Origin: Candidatus Stygibacter frigidus
Lineage (GTDB): Bacteria; Cloacimonadota; Cloacimonadia; Cloacimonadales; TCS61
Direction: 5' to 3'
Assembly: GCA_030765325.1 (NCBI GenBank)
Contig: JAVCCT010000217.1
Coordinates: 1-9,300 of the forward strand
DNA: 9,300 nucleotides
Shown here piece by piece: positions 1 through 6,492 of this stretch (positions are counted from its first letter, which is position 1; every line of letters starts with the position of its first letter). Made by a program: the position numbers and the translations under genes. The notes under the pieces were generated by a model, which saw only the letters and a program-made list of their open reading frames with translations, did no database searches and was not told the DNA's origin.

Positions 1-633
1 CCTTTGAATTCAATTGGATTGATAGCACAGAATCTGGCAGATTCCTATACTTTTGATGAACTGGATGAAGTTGCCCTTGTGAAGGGAACTTCCAATATTT
101 TTGAGCTGGTTAACTATATGTCAAAAACTATTGATGATTTCCGCAATTTCTTTAGACCAGATACTACAAAAACAATTTTTGACCCAGGAAAAGTGATAGA
201 AACAACATTGAAGTTGATCAGCAAAAGTTTTGATTATCATGATATTAAGATTAACCTGGAGCTGGAAGAAGGATGTTATGTAGAGGGATTTCCCAATGAG
301 CTTTCACAGGTGATCATAAATTTATTAAATAATGCCAGAGAAGAACTGGAAACAGATAGTGATATAACAGATAAGCAGGTTTGGGTAAGTCTGCATAGGC
401 AGGATAAAAAGGTTGTTATTAAGATTAAAGATAATGGAAAAGGTATACCGGAATCTGTTCTACCTAACATTTTTGAACCATATTTTACAACGAAACTTGA
501 GAATAAAGGAACGGGATTAGGTTTATATATATCCAAAACAATTATCAATGAGAAAATGAAAGGCGATATCAGCGTAAACTGTGACGCAGGAACAGTTTTT
601 ACAATAGAATTGCAGGGAAAAACTAAGACATAA
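1..633 (+). CDS. Sensor histidine kinase, C-terminal part (5' end outside window)
   Basis: The reading frame is already open at base 1 (Pro-Leu-Asn-Ser-Ile), so the TTG at position 4 is not a start. The entering PLNSIGLIAQNL resembles the end of an H-box of the HQWRQPLN type, which puts the phosphorylated His only a few codons upstream of the window. Counting from the Leu codon at position 4, a dimerisation helix with DDFRNFF (44-50) is followed by a HATPase_c domain: N-box NLLNNAREE (106-114), G1 box DNGKGIP (143-149), F-box FEPYFTTK (157-164) and G2 box GTGLGL (169-174). All ATP-binding motifs are intact, so the visible part looks functional. By family knowledge such proteins autophosphorylate and pass phosphate to a response regulator. 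The sensor domain is not visible and no regulator gene follows. The gene ends at TAA 631-633; the next gene, glyQ, is unrelated. Confidence 0.93.
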   Translation, partial: PLNSIGLIAQNLADSYTFDELDEVALVKGTSNIFELVNYMSKTIDDFRNFFRPDTTKTIFDPGKVIETTLKLISKSFDYHDIKINLELEEGCYVEGFPNELSQVIINLLNNAREELETDSDITDKQVWVSLHRQDKKVVIKIKDNGKGIPESVLPNIFEPYFTTKLENKGTGLGLYISKTIINEKMKGDISVNCDAGTVFTIELQGKTKT

Positions 634-813
634 AACACCTTAAAATATTTGATATAACGAAACCTGATGTTCTCTTGCGGTTTTACATAACACTAATTGA
701 TAACCTAAACAGTAATGAGACATTTCTATTGAGAAAATAACCCAAAAATAAATTCCTATAGGGTGTATGCAAATTTAAAAACTTGACTGGAAATTGGTAC
801 CCGGAAAGAAGTA

Positions 814-839
814 ATCTCTTGAAAAAGTTGTTAAGAGGT
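814..839 (+). promoter_or_regulatory. Hairpin that could mask the glyQ ribosome binding site
   Basis: CTCTT (816-820) can pair with AAGAG (833-837), and flanking A814-U839 and U815-G838 pairs extend the stem around a 12-base loop. The 3' arm is the likely Shine-Dalgarno AAGAGG (833-838), five bases before the glyQ ATG at 844. The pairing is seen directly. A role in controlling translation is inference, and a 5-bp core stem could be chance in AT-rich DNA. Confidence 0.3.
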
Positions 840-843
840 ATCA

Positions 844-1707
844 ATGAATTTCCAGGATATAATATTAACTTTGCAGAAATTCTGGGCTGATAAAGGGTGC
901 AATATCATTCAGCCTTATGATGAAAACGTGGGAGCGGGGACATTTCATCCCGAGACATTTTTTGGAGCATTGGGCAGCCAGCCGGCATCTATTGCTTATG
1001 CCCAGCCGTGCCGTCGTCCCAAAGACGGGCGTTATGGAGAGAATCCTAACAGATTACAGCATTATTATCAGTTTCAAGTAATTATAAAGCCATCACCAGA
1101 CGATATCCAAACTTTATATCTGGAAAGCTTGCAGGCAATTGGCATAGATACTGCTCATCATGATATCCGCTTTGTGGAAGATGACTGGGAATCACCGACT
1201 CTGGGTGCCTGGGGACTGGGCTGGGAAGTTTGGCTGGATGGCATGGAGATCAGTCAGTTCACATATTTTCAGCAGGTGGGTGGACTGGAATGTTTCCCGA
1301 TCAGTGTTGAGCTTACTTATGGTCTGGAAAGACTGGCAATCTATATTCAGGATGTGAATGATTTCAAAGACCTTAATTATAATGATACAACCAGTTATGG
1401 TGAGTTGTTTTTTCATCGGGAAGTAGAATTCAGTGAATATAATTTTAAGGCAGCTAATGTGGAGATACTATTCAGGCATTTTAATGAGCATGAACAGGTA
1501 GCCCATGAACTGCTGAAGAAGGAACTGGTATTTCCAGCATATGATCATTTACTGAAGTGTTCACATACCTTTAATCTGCTGGATGCACGGGGAGTGATCA
1601 GCGTAACAGAACGCGCTGCCTATATTGGCAGGATCAGAACCATGGCAAAAAGCTGTGCCACTTTATATGTGGCAAAATACTGTCAGACAGAAAAACTGGA
1701 CAAATAA
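844..1707 (+). CDS. glyQ: Glycyl-tRNA synthetase alpha subunit
   Basis: This is the class II aminoacyl-tRNA synthetase catalytic subunit. With the beta subunit GlyS it forms the alpha2-beta2 enzyme that charges tRNA-Gly using ATP in the cytoplasm. The 287-residue product is close to the usual length of about 300 and matches the family nearly end to end from memory: GCNIIQPYDENVGAGT (18-33), the motif 2 region RRPKDGRYGENPNRLQHYYQ (57-76), IKPSPDDIQ (81-89), DIRFVEDDWESPTLGAWGLG (107-126), QFTYFQQVGGLEC (138-150), motif 3 GLERLA (160-165) and the C-terminal FNLLDARGVISVTER (243-257). The start ATG 844 has AAGAGG five bases upstream, and the protein begins at the expected conserved FQDIILTLQKFW. 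Bacteria commonly keep glyS directly downstream or fused; here an ABC exporter follows 11 bp later, so glyS must lie elsewhere. No frameshift or lost catalytic residue is visible. Confidence 0.97.
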   Translation: MNFQDIILTLQKFWADKGCNIIQPYDENVGAGTFHPETFFGALGSQPASIAYAQPCRRPKDGRYGENPNRLQHYYQFQVIIKPSPDDIQTLYLESLQAIGIDTAHHDIRFVEDDWESPTLGAWGLGWEVWLDGMEISQFTYFQQVGGLECFPISVELTYGLERLAIYIQDVNDFKDLNYNDTTSYGELFFHREVEFSEYNFKAANVEILFRHFNEHEQVAHELLKKELVFPAYDHLLKCSHTFNLLDARGVISVTERAAYIGRIRTMAKSCATLYVAKYCQTEKLDK

Positions 1708-1718
1708 CTAAACAATTT

Positions 1719-3470
1719 ATGAAGATATTCTGGCGCGTATTTCCCATTCTCAAGAAGAATGCCCTGCCGATTCTGCTGGGTTTATTTCTGTTGATGGTGG
1801 TGGATATTGTTCAGCTATATATCCCAAAGGTGCTTCAGATAGCCATTGATAAATTATCTGACCCAGGTTTTGTGCGATCAAATCTGATTAAATATGCCTT
1901 GATCATAGCTGGTTTATCATTTTTGATGGCATTATTGAGAAGGCTGTGGCGTTTGACTTTGATAGGATCATCTTTGCGATTGAGTCGCGACCTGCGTCAA
2001 ATGTATTATGATCATCTGCTGAAACTATCCCAGACTTTTTATAACAAGTCTCATACCGGTGATTTGATGGCTTATGCCATAAATGATCTTAATGCGGTGC
2101 GAATGCTGTTTGGTTTTGGATTTGTGATTTTAGTGGAGATCAGTTTTTTTTCTGTAGTGACCTTTATCTTTATGACGGATATCAATCTTAAATTGACTTT
2201 GATGGCGGTAACCCCTTTACCAATTCTTACCCTGGTGATAACTATTTTTGGACAGAAAATCCATCATCGATTCCGGCATGTGCAGCGCATATTTGCCAAT
2301 ATGAGCGGCAGGGTGCAGGAGAGTATTTCCGGAATACGGGTCATCAAGGCGTTTGTGCAGGAAGAAGCAGAGCGGGAGAAGATAGCTGAAGTTTCCTATG
2401 ATTATGTAAAAAATAATATTGCTTTAGTGAAACTTTCGGCGATATTTCATCCATCTTTTGGATTCATCATTGGGATATCAATGGGTATAGTGATAATCTT
2501 TGGTGGTATAAACGTGATTCAGGGAGAGATCACGATTGGTGAATTTGTGGCATTTTCCACCTATCTGGGCATGTTTGCCTGGCCCGTGATGGCAATCGGG
2601 ATGGCGATCAATCTTTATCAGCGTGGAAAAGCGTCCATGCTGAGACTTAATTCCATATTTGATATTCAACCGGAGATAATTGATGATGATAAGACGGATA
2701 GCAATCTGAAGACAGTGGAAGGCAGCGTGGAGCTGAGGAATCTAAAATTCAAATATTCTGAAGATTCGCCATATATATTTAATGATGTGAATCTGGAGCT
2801 TGCTCAGGGTGAGACGCTGGCAGTGGTGGGAAGAACCGGTTGCGGGAAAACTACCTTAATCGATTTGCTGACAAGGGTATATAATCCACAGGAGAACTCG
2901 GTATTTATTGGTGGGCATGAGATATATACCATACCTTTGGATCTATTACGCAAAACGATTATAACAGTACCTCAGGACATATTTCTATTTTCTGATACAG
3001 TAGCGAATAATATCCGATTAGGAAAACTTGATGCAGAAGATAGTGAGGTGGAGCGAGTAGCCCGGCTTGCGCAGGTGCATGAAGAGATACTTGGATTTGA
3101 TAAAGGCTATGAGACGGAAGTGGGCGAGAGGGGAGTAACTCTTTCCGGAGGACAAAAGCAGCGGATAGCAATAGCGCGAGCCATTCTTTCTGATGCAGAG
3201 ATATTGATATTTGATGATTCACTTTCAGCAGTGGATACTCAGACGGAGAAGCAACTGCTGGAGAATCTGATCGAAGTAAGAGAGGGGAAAACCACGATTA
3301 TTATCGCTCATCGCATCTCTTCATTGCAGCATGCTGATAAGATCATTGTGCTGGATGAAGGTAAAATCGTAGAAAGCGGGAAACATAGTGAATTGCTGCA
3401 GGAAGGCAAATTGTATTATCATTTGTGGGAAAAGCAGCAATTAAAAGAAAAGCTGGAGTCCAGAGACTAA
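1719..3470 (+). CDS. ABC exporter half-transporter, degenerate-site subunit (BmrC/TM287-like)
   Basis: This 583-residue inner-membrane half-transporter has a six-helix ABC type-1 domain (helices roughly at 13-35, 55-78, 130-152, 155-177, 243-265, 272-297) followed by a nucleotide-binding domain. Motifs: Walker A GRTGCGKT (371-378), Q-loop Q419, X-loop EVGERG (467-472), canonical signature LSGGQ (475-479), Walker B ILIFDD (495-500), D-loop SAVD (503-506) and H-loop H531. The residue after the Walker B Asp is Asp500 instead of the catalytic Glu, which is the hallmark of the ATPase-impaired site in heterodimeric exporters such as BmrCD and TM287/288. The partner is the next gene, whose ATG overlaps this stop (TAATG at 3468-3472). 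The ATG at 1719 has no clear Shine-Dalgarno and lies 11 bp after glyQ, so translational coupling is likely. Substrate cannot be read from sequence; multidrug, lipid or peptide export are all possible. MdlA-type annotation would be equivalent. Confidence 0.94.
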   Translation: MKIFWRVFPILKKNALPILLGLFLLMVVDIVQLYIPKVLQIAIDKLSDPGFVRSNLIKYALIIAGLSFLMALLRRLWRLTLIGSSLRLSRDLRQMYYDHLLKLSQTFYNKSHTGDLMAYAINDLNAVRMLFGFGFVILVEISFFSVVTFIFMTDINLKLTLMAVTPLPILTLVITIFGQKIHHRFRHVQRIFANMSGRVQESISGIRVIKAFVQEEAEREKIAEVSYDYVKNNIALVKLSAIFHPSFGFIIGISMGIVIIFGGINVIQGEITIGEFVAFSTYLGMFAWPVMAIGMAINLYQRGKASMLRLNSIFDIQPEIIDDDKTDSNLKTVEGSVELRNLKFKYSEDSPYIFNDVNLELAQGETLAVVGRTGCGKTTLIDLLTRVYNPQENSVFIGGHEIYTIPLDLLRKTIITVPQDIFLFSDTVANNIRLGKLDAEDSEVERVARLAQVHEEILGFDKGYETEVGERGVTLSGGQKQRIAIARAILSDAEILIFDDSLSAVDTQTEKQLLENLIEVREGKTTIIIAHRISSLQHADKIIVLDEGKIVESGKHSELLQEGKLYYHLWEKQQLKEKLESRD

Positions 3471-5578
3471 TGCCACGCCATAATTTTGATGTTAATGCAG
3501 ATGATCTGCAAGGCAAAATATATGATAAGGACCTTTTCAAGCGATTAGTAAGATATCTGAAGCCGTATATGAAATATGTGGTTATCTCATTTATCTTGTT
3601 AATCATTTTGGCATCCTGCACCTGGATAATTCCTGTTATCACCAAAACTATTGTGGATCGTTATATAGTAAGTAACCGTAATTTGATAGAATGCGCCTCC
3701 AGCCAGCAGGCAGATGAGATCATTGCAGATAATCCCAGAGTGAAATTTGCGCAATATGACCAGTATTTGATCTATCAGGGAAATAAAGAGAAGTTTTTTA
3801 CGAAAGATCAAATAGAGAAATTTAAGCAGAGCTCAAACTGGTGGAAAGATGTAGTGCTGATCAATAACAGTGCTTTAGGGGTTCTACCAGACAGTGTGCA
3901 AACCATAAAAGTCAGTATTGCTAAATCTGCCATATTCAGAAGCTCATTTATCAAGCTGCAGCATAACTCTGATATTACAAATGAAGACCTTTCGCTGTTA
4001 CGTGAAGATGATATCAAAAATATCAAGCATTTTGGGATCATATATCTGATTGTGATCTCCGTGCAGTTATTTGCTTCTTTCTTTCAGGTATTTTTCATCA
4101 ATATTGCTGCCCAGCACGCTATGTTTGATCTAAGGATCGACCTCTTTGGTCATCTGGAAAAGATGCCCACTTCATTTTTTGATAAAAATCCGGTGGGTAG
4201 ACTGGTTACACGGGTAACCAATGATGTGCGGACACTGGATGAGATGCTGGCTAATGGCTTGATCCAGATAATTCAGGATTTTGTGGTGGTGATCGGGATC
4301 ACTGTAACCATGTTCATTCTTTCCTGGCAATTGACTTTGGTGTGCATGATCATTGTGCCGATTGTGGTATTCCTGCTGAAAATTTTCCGTGATAAGGTGA
4401 GGGTGGTGTATCGGGAAGTGCGCAAGCGTACAGCAATCATTAATGCCACATTATCTGAAGATATTTCAGGCATGAAGATCATTAAGCTCTTTAATCTGCA
4501 ATCACGCAAGCAAAGCCAGTTCAAAGATAAAAATGATAAATTCCTGGATGCTTCACTTAATGAGCTGAATCTATATGCTGCTTTTAGACCTTTGATCTGG
4601 TCATTCAGTAGATTATCTGTGGCTATCATCCTCTGGTATGGCGGTGGACTGATTCTCAAGGGGATCATTACCCTGGGAATATTTATGGCATTTCTGCGTT
4701 ATATGGAGAGATTCTTTAATCCTATAAATAGTATTGCTGAGCGTTTTAATATTTTGCAGGCAGCCATGAGTGGAGCTGAGCGGATATTTGATCTGATGGA
4801 TCAGCCCATTGAAGAGAATAGAGAAATTTCTGCAGATAAACATGAACTGGAAGGCAAGATAGATTTCCAGAATGTCTGGATGGCATATAATGAAGAAGAC
4901 TGGATCCTCAAAGACGTATCCTTTAAGATCAAACCAGGGGAGAAGGTTGCTTTAGTGGGACATACCGGTTCAGGCAAAACTACTATTGTGAGCCTGCTTT
5001 CAAGATTATACCCTATTCAGAAAGGTGAGATACTGATTGATGGAAGACCACTGAGCAGCATACCCATGCCTGATATCCGCTCTCAAATCGGGATAGTGCA
5101 GCAGGATGTTTTCCTTTTTTCGGGAACTATCAGGGATAATATCAGTTTGAATAATAAAGAAATTACCAATGAGCGGTTGCAGCAGGTAGCTGAGATGGTG
5201 AATGTGGATAGATTTATCAATGCTCTGCCCATGAAATATGATGAACCTGTGATGGAAAGAGGAGCAACTTTTTCTGTGGGGCAGCGGCAATTACTCGCTT
5301 TTGCCAGAGTGCTGGCTTATGATCCGGCAATTTTTATTCTGGATGAAGCCACTTCCAATATTGATACTGAAACTGAAATATTGATCCAGGATGCTTTGGA
5401 GAAGGTGATGGCTAATCGAACTTCCCTGATCATCGCTCACCGGCTCTCCACCATCAAGCATGCGGACAGGATCATCGTACTGCATAAGGGCAAGATAGTG
5501 GAGATTGGCAGTCATGATGAACTCATCGCAAGTAAAGGATTTTACTATGATCTATATCGGCTGCAATATGAACGCTGA
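3470..5578 (+). CDS. ABC exporter half-transporter, catalytic-site subunit with large periplasmic insert (BmrD/TM288-like)
   Basis: The product is 702 residues from ATG 3470, chosen because it overlaps the upstream stop as TAATG and has GGAG (3455-3458) upstream; the GTG at 3425 in the same frame would lie deep inside the previous gene. The membrane domain has helix 1 near 33-58, then an unusually long segment (about 62-185) before helix 2 near 186-212. That segment has no long hydrophobic run and should sit outside the cytoplasmic membrane. The nucleotide-binding domain has Walker A GHTGSGKT (497-504), Q545, X-loop EPVMERG (592-598), signature FSVGQ (601-605), Walker B IFILDE (621-626) with catalytic Glu626, D-loop SNID (629-632) and His657. 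The signature lacks the first Gly of LSGGQ, complementing the Asp500 defect in the upstream subunit. Together they would give one degenerate and one competent ATP site. Substrate is unknown. TGA 5576-5578 ends the cluster. Confidence 0.94.
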   Translation: MPRHNFDVNADDLQGKIYDKDLFKRLVRYLKPYMKYVVISFILLIILASCTWIIPVITKTIVDRYIVSNRNLIECASSQQADEIIADNPRVKFAQYDQYLIYQGNKEKFFTKDQIEKFKQSSNWWKDVVLINNSALGVLPDSVQTIKVSIAKSAIFRSSFIKLQHNSDITNEDLSLLREDDIKNIKHFGIIYLIVISVQLFASFFQVFFINIAAQHAMFDLRIDLFGHLEKMPTSFFDKNPVGRLVTRVTNDVRTLDEMLANGLIQIIQDFVVVIGITVTMFILSWQLTLVCMIIVPIVVFLLKIFRDKVRVVYREVRKRTAIINATLSEDISGMKIIKLFNLQSRKQSQFKDKNDKFLDASLNELNLYAAFRPLIWSFSRLSVAIILWYGGGLILKGIITLGIFMAFLRYMERFFNPINSIAERFNILQAAMSGAERIFDLMDQPIEENREISADKHELEGKIDFQNVWMAYNEEDWILKDVSFKIKPGEKVALVGHTGSGKTTIVSLLSRLYPIQKGEILIDGRPLSSIPMPDIRSQIGIVQQDVFLFSGTIRDNISLNNKEITNERLQQVAEMVNVDRFINALPMKYDEPVMERGATFSVGQRQLLAFARVLAYDPAIFILDEATSNIDTETEILIQDALEKVMANRTSLIIAHRLSTIKHADRIIVLHKGKIVEIGSHDELIASKGFYYDLYRLQYER

Positions 5579-5617
5579 TCAACAGACTGGATTATTACCA
5601 GGAATATAATTTTGATT

Positions 5618-5650
5618 AAAAATAATCTGCTTAGTTAAATTATTATTTTT
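5618..5650. terminator. Possible weak bidirectional terminator between convergent genes
   Basis: A perfect 9-base inverted repeat, AAAAATAAT (5618-5626) and ATTATTTTT (5642-5650), encloses a 15-base loop between the end of the ABC operon and the end of the convergent small gene, overlapping the latter's stop codon. The stem is all A/T, so it would be a weak intrinsic terminator. The location between converging genes is the main support. Confidence 0.35.
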
Positions 5651-5891
5651 TCTTACCCTTAATGACACTTATAAGTAATCCAGCAAGAGCACCAATAGCT
5701 CCTGAAACCAATATCTTTTCCCGTGCTTTATCTAATCCTGCGACATTATCAAGTGTGCGCTCTACAATGTTATCATCACTACCGAAAATTTTATTTACAG
5801 AAACCAGTTTACCATTCACATTGCCAAAAATGAGATAACCAATAATCAATCCAATGATTCCTAAAAAAATAACTGCTCGTACATGTTTCAT
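5643..5891 (-). CDS. Small hypothetical protein with two membrane helices
   Basis: I do not recognise a family. The ATG at 5891 is preferred (82 residues) because it has a near-ideal AAAGGAG Shine-Dalgarno four bases upstream on the minus strand; an in-frame ATG at 5912 adds seven residues but would place that Shine-Dalgarno inside the coding region. The product has an N-terminal hydrophobic helix (about residues 5-23, VRAVIFLGIIGLIIGYLIFG), a polar middle (about 24-60) that includes FGSDDN and NIVERTLDN, a second Gly/Ala-rich helix (about 61-77) and a basic KGKKK tail. By the positive-inside rule both termini are probably cytoplasmic, with the polar middle outside. The glycine-rich second helix recalls small membrane proteins with glycine-zipper helices, but that is only a resemblance. 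It lies tail-to-tail with the ABC operon. The strong ribosome site and clean open frame argue that it is real. Confidence 0.72.
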   Translation of the reverse strand: MKHVRAVIFLGIIGLIIGYLIFGNVNGKLVSVNKIFGSDDNIVERTLDNVAGLDKAREKILVSGAIGALAGLLISVIKGKKK

Positions 5892-5901
5892 AAATACTCC
5901 T
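5892..5901 (-). promoter_or_regulatory. Ribosome binding site deciding the start of the small membrane protein
   Basis: On the minus strand AAAGGAG lies four bases before the ATG at 5891 within an A-rich run. It matches the 16S rRNA 3' end well and fixes the start at 5891 instead of 5912. Confidence 0.75.
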
Positions 5902-5935
5902 TTTTTTAACATGTATAAAAATTTTGGTTAAACTA

Positions 5936-5955
5936 AATAGCTATAGTAAGCTATT
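5936..5955. repeat. Inverted repeat upstream of the small membrane protein gene
   Basis: AATAGCT (5936-5942) and AGCTATT (5949-5955) form perfect 7-base arms with a 6-base spacer. The centre lies about 55 bp upstream of the minus-strand ATG at 5891, a typical operator distance. Function is inferred from position only. Confidence 0.35.
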
Positions 5956-6192
5956 AATTAACCCGAATATGTTATACTATTAATAAGATAATGAAATATT
6001 TATCTTAGTCAACTAAATTAATTAATATTGATATGAATATATAACCGGTAGCGTTACACTATAAATCTAATCAGTGATATTGCTTTATAGCATTCTTTGA
6101 TGACTAATACTGTGTTGAATATTATATGAATAAAAATTATAAACCAGCAATAATATCAATTATTTTGATTGAACATTTACGTTTAAAAAGTG

Positions 6193-6204
6193 TCCACATG
6201 TGGA
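6193..6204. repeat. Perfect 12-bp palindrome resembling paired DnaA boxes
   Basis: TCCACATGTGGA is its own reverse complement. With flanks, the minus strand reads CTATCCACA (8 of 9 positions of the DnaA box TTATCCACA) and the plus strand GTGTCCACA (7 of 9). It could equally be an operator for a dimeric regulator. No further boxes are seen nearby, so an origin is not claimed. Confidence 0.35.
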
Positions 6205-6321
6205 TAGTTGTTAATAATTAACCGGAATCGGTCATTTCCCTGCCTGAAAATGGTCATTAGCGGGTAATTACTACAGGCTTCAGGAATTTAATTAGTATCT
6301 GCTCATAAAAAAGCCCCAGTA

Positions 6322-6337
6322 TCAATAACATTATTGA
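6322..6337. repeat. Perfect 16-bp inverted repeat upstream of the lipoprotein operon
   Basis: TCAATAA (6322-6328) and TTATTGA (6331-6337) are perfect 7-base arms separated by CA. It lies about 155 bp before the lipoprotein ATG at 6493. The geometry suits a dimeric helix-turn-helix regulator, but being A/T-rich it may also be chance. Confidence 0.35.
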
Positions 6338-6413
6338 CAGATAAATCTATATATAATAGATAATTACTCAAATCTTGCACATCGATTTAGATCATATTTA
6401 TCAAAATAGAAGA

Positions 6414-6441
6414 TTGTGGTATATTTATTGCTTTATATTAT
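6414..6441 (+). promoter_or_regulatory. Tentative promoter of the lipoprotein operon
   Basis: TTGTGG (6414-6419) and TATTAT (6436-6441) are separated by 16 bases, giving a good -10 but only a half-matching -35 for a sigma-70-type promoter. The resulting leader would be about 45 bases. In DNA this AT-rich, -10-like words are common, and some candidate phyla use other consensus elements. Confidence 0.25.
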
Positions 6442-6482
6442 ATTGAAAAAGTAGATTTTTATAAAAATTTATAAAATGCAAT

Positions 6483-6489
6483 GGGAGGA
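6483..6489 (+). promoter_or_regulatory. Ribosome binding site deciding the lipoprotein start
   Basis: GGGAGGA lies just before ATG 6493. The in-frame ATG at 6481 overlaps this Shine-Dalgarno and would only add Met-Gly-Gly-Thr ahead of the signal peptide, so 6493 is the start. Confidence 0.8.
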
Positions 6490-6492
6490 ACT

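Larger units (their letters stand above)
5892..6480. other. Noncoding AT-rich intergenic region between divergent transcription units
   Basis: About 590 bp lie between the start of the minus-strand small gene and the plus-strand lipoprotein genes. Stops are frequent in all frames and I find no convincing gene, tRNA or transposase remnant. It should hold the promoters of both divergent units. Visible structure consists of short inverted repeats: 5936-5955, 6193-6204, 6322-6337 and small GC-containing repeats at 6242-6284, where GCCTG can pair with CAGGC and CCTGAA with TTCAGG. The part between about 6220 and 6320 is less AT-rich than its surroundings. A small RNA or a decayed repeat there is possible, but I cannot show it. 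Confidence 0.7.

Noticed and set aside
4..6. TTG as a start codon of a 209-residue kinase
   Set aside because: The frame is open before it and the residues Pro-Leu-Asn match the end of a kinase H-box, so the gene simply enters from outside the window.
660..684. AAACC/GGTTT inverted repeat after the kinase gene as a terminator
   Set aside because: The stem is only five base pairs with a 14-base loop and lacks a following T-run.
784..810. TTGACT as a -35 box for glyQ
   Set aside because: No acceptable -10 element follows at 16-18 bases; the sequence there is GGTACCCGGAAAG.
3425..3469. GTG start giving a 717-residue second ABC subunit
   Set aside because: It would lie 46 bases inside the preceding gene. 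ATG 3470 has the classic TAATG overlap and an upstream GGAG, and the extra 15 residues do not look like family sequence.
2478..5515. Several minus-strand open frames of 60-130 codons opposite the ABC genes
   Set aside because: They are shadows of strongly supported coding sequence, with no ribosome sites or recognisable protein features.
5892..5912. Upstream ATG 5912 as the start of the small membrane protein
   Set aside because: It would put the AAAGGAG site inside the coding sequence; the ATG at 5891 is correctly spaced from it.
6181..6210. Chromosomal replication origin
   Set aside because: There is only one palindromic DnaA-like site, with no cluster of boxes and no dnaA, dnaN or similar gene nearby.
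6481..6492. ATG 6481 as the start of the first lipoprotein
   Set aside because: It overlaps the GGGAGGA Shine-Dalgarno serving ATG 6493, which directly begins a standard signal peptide.
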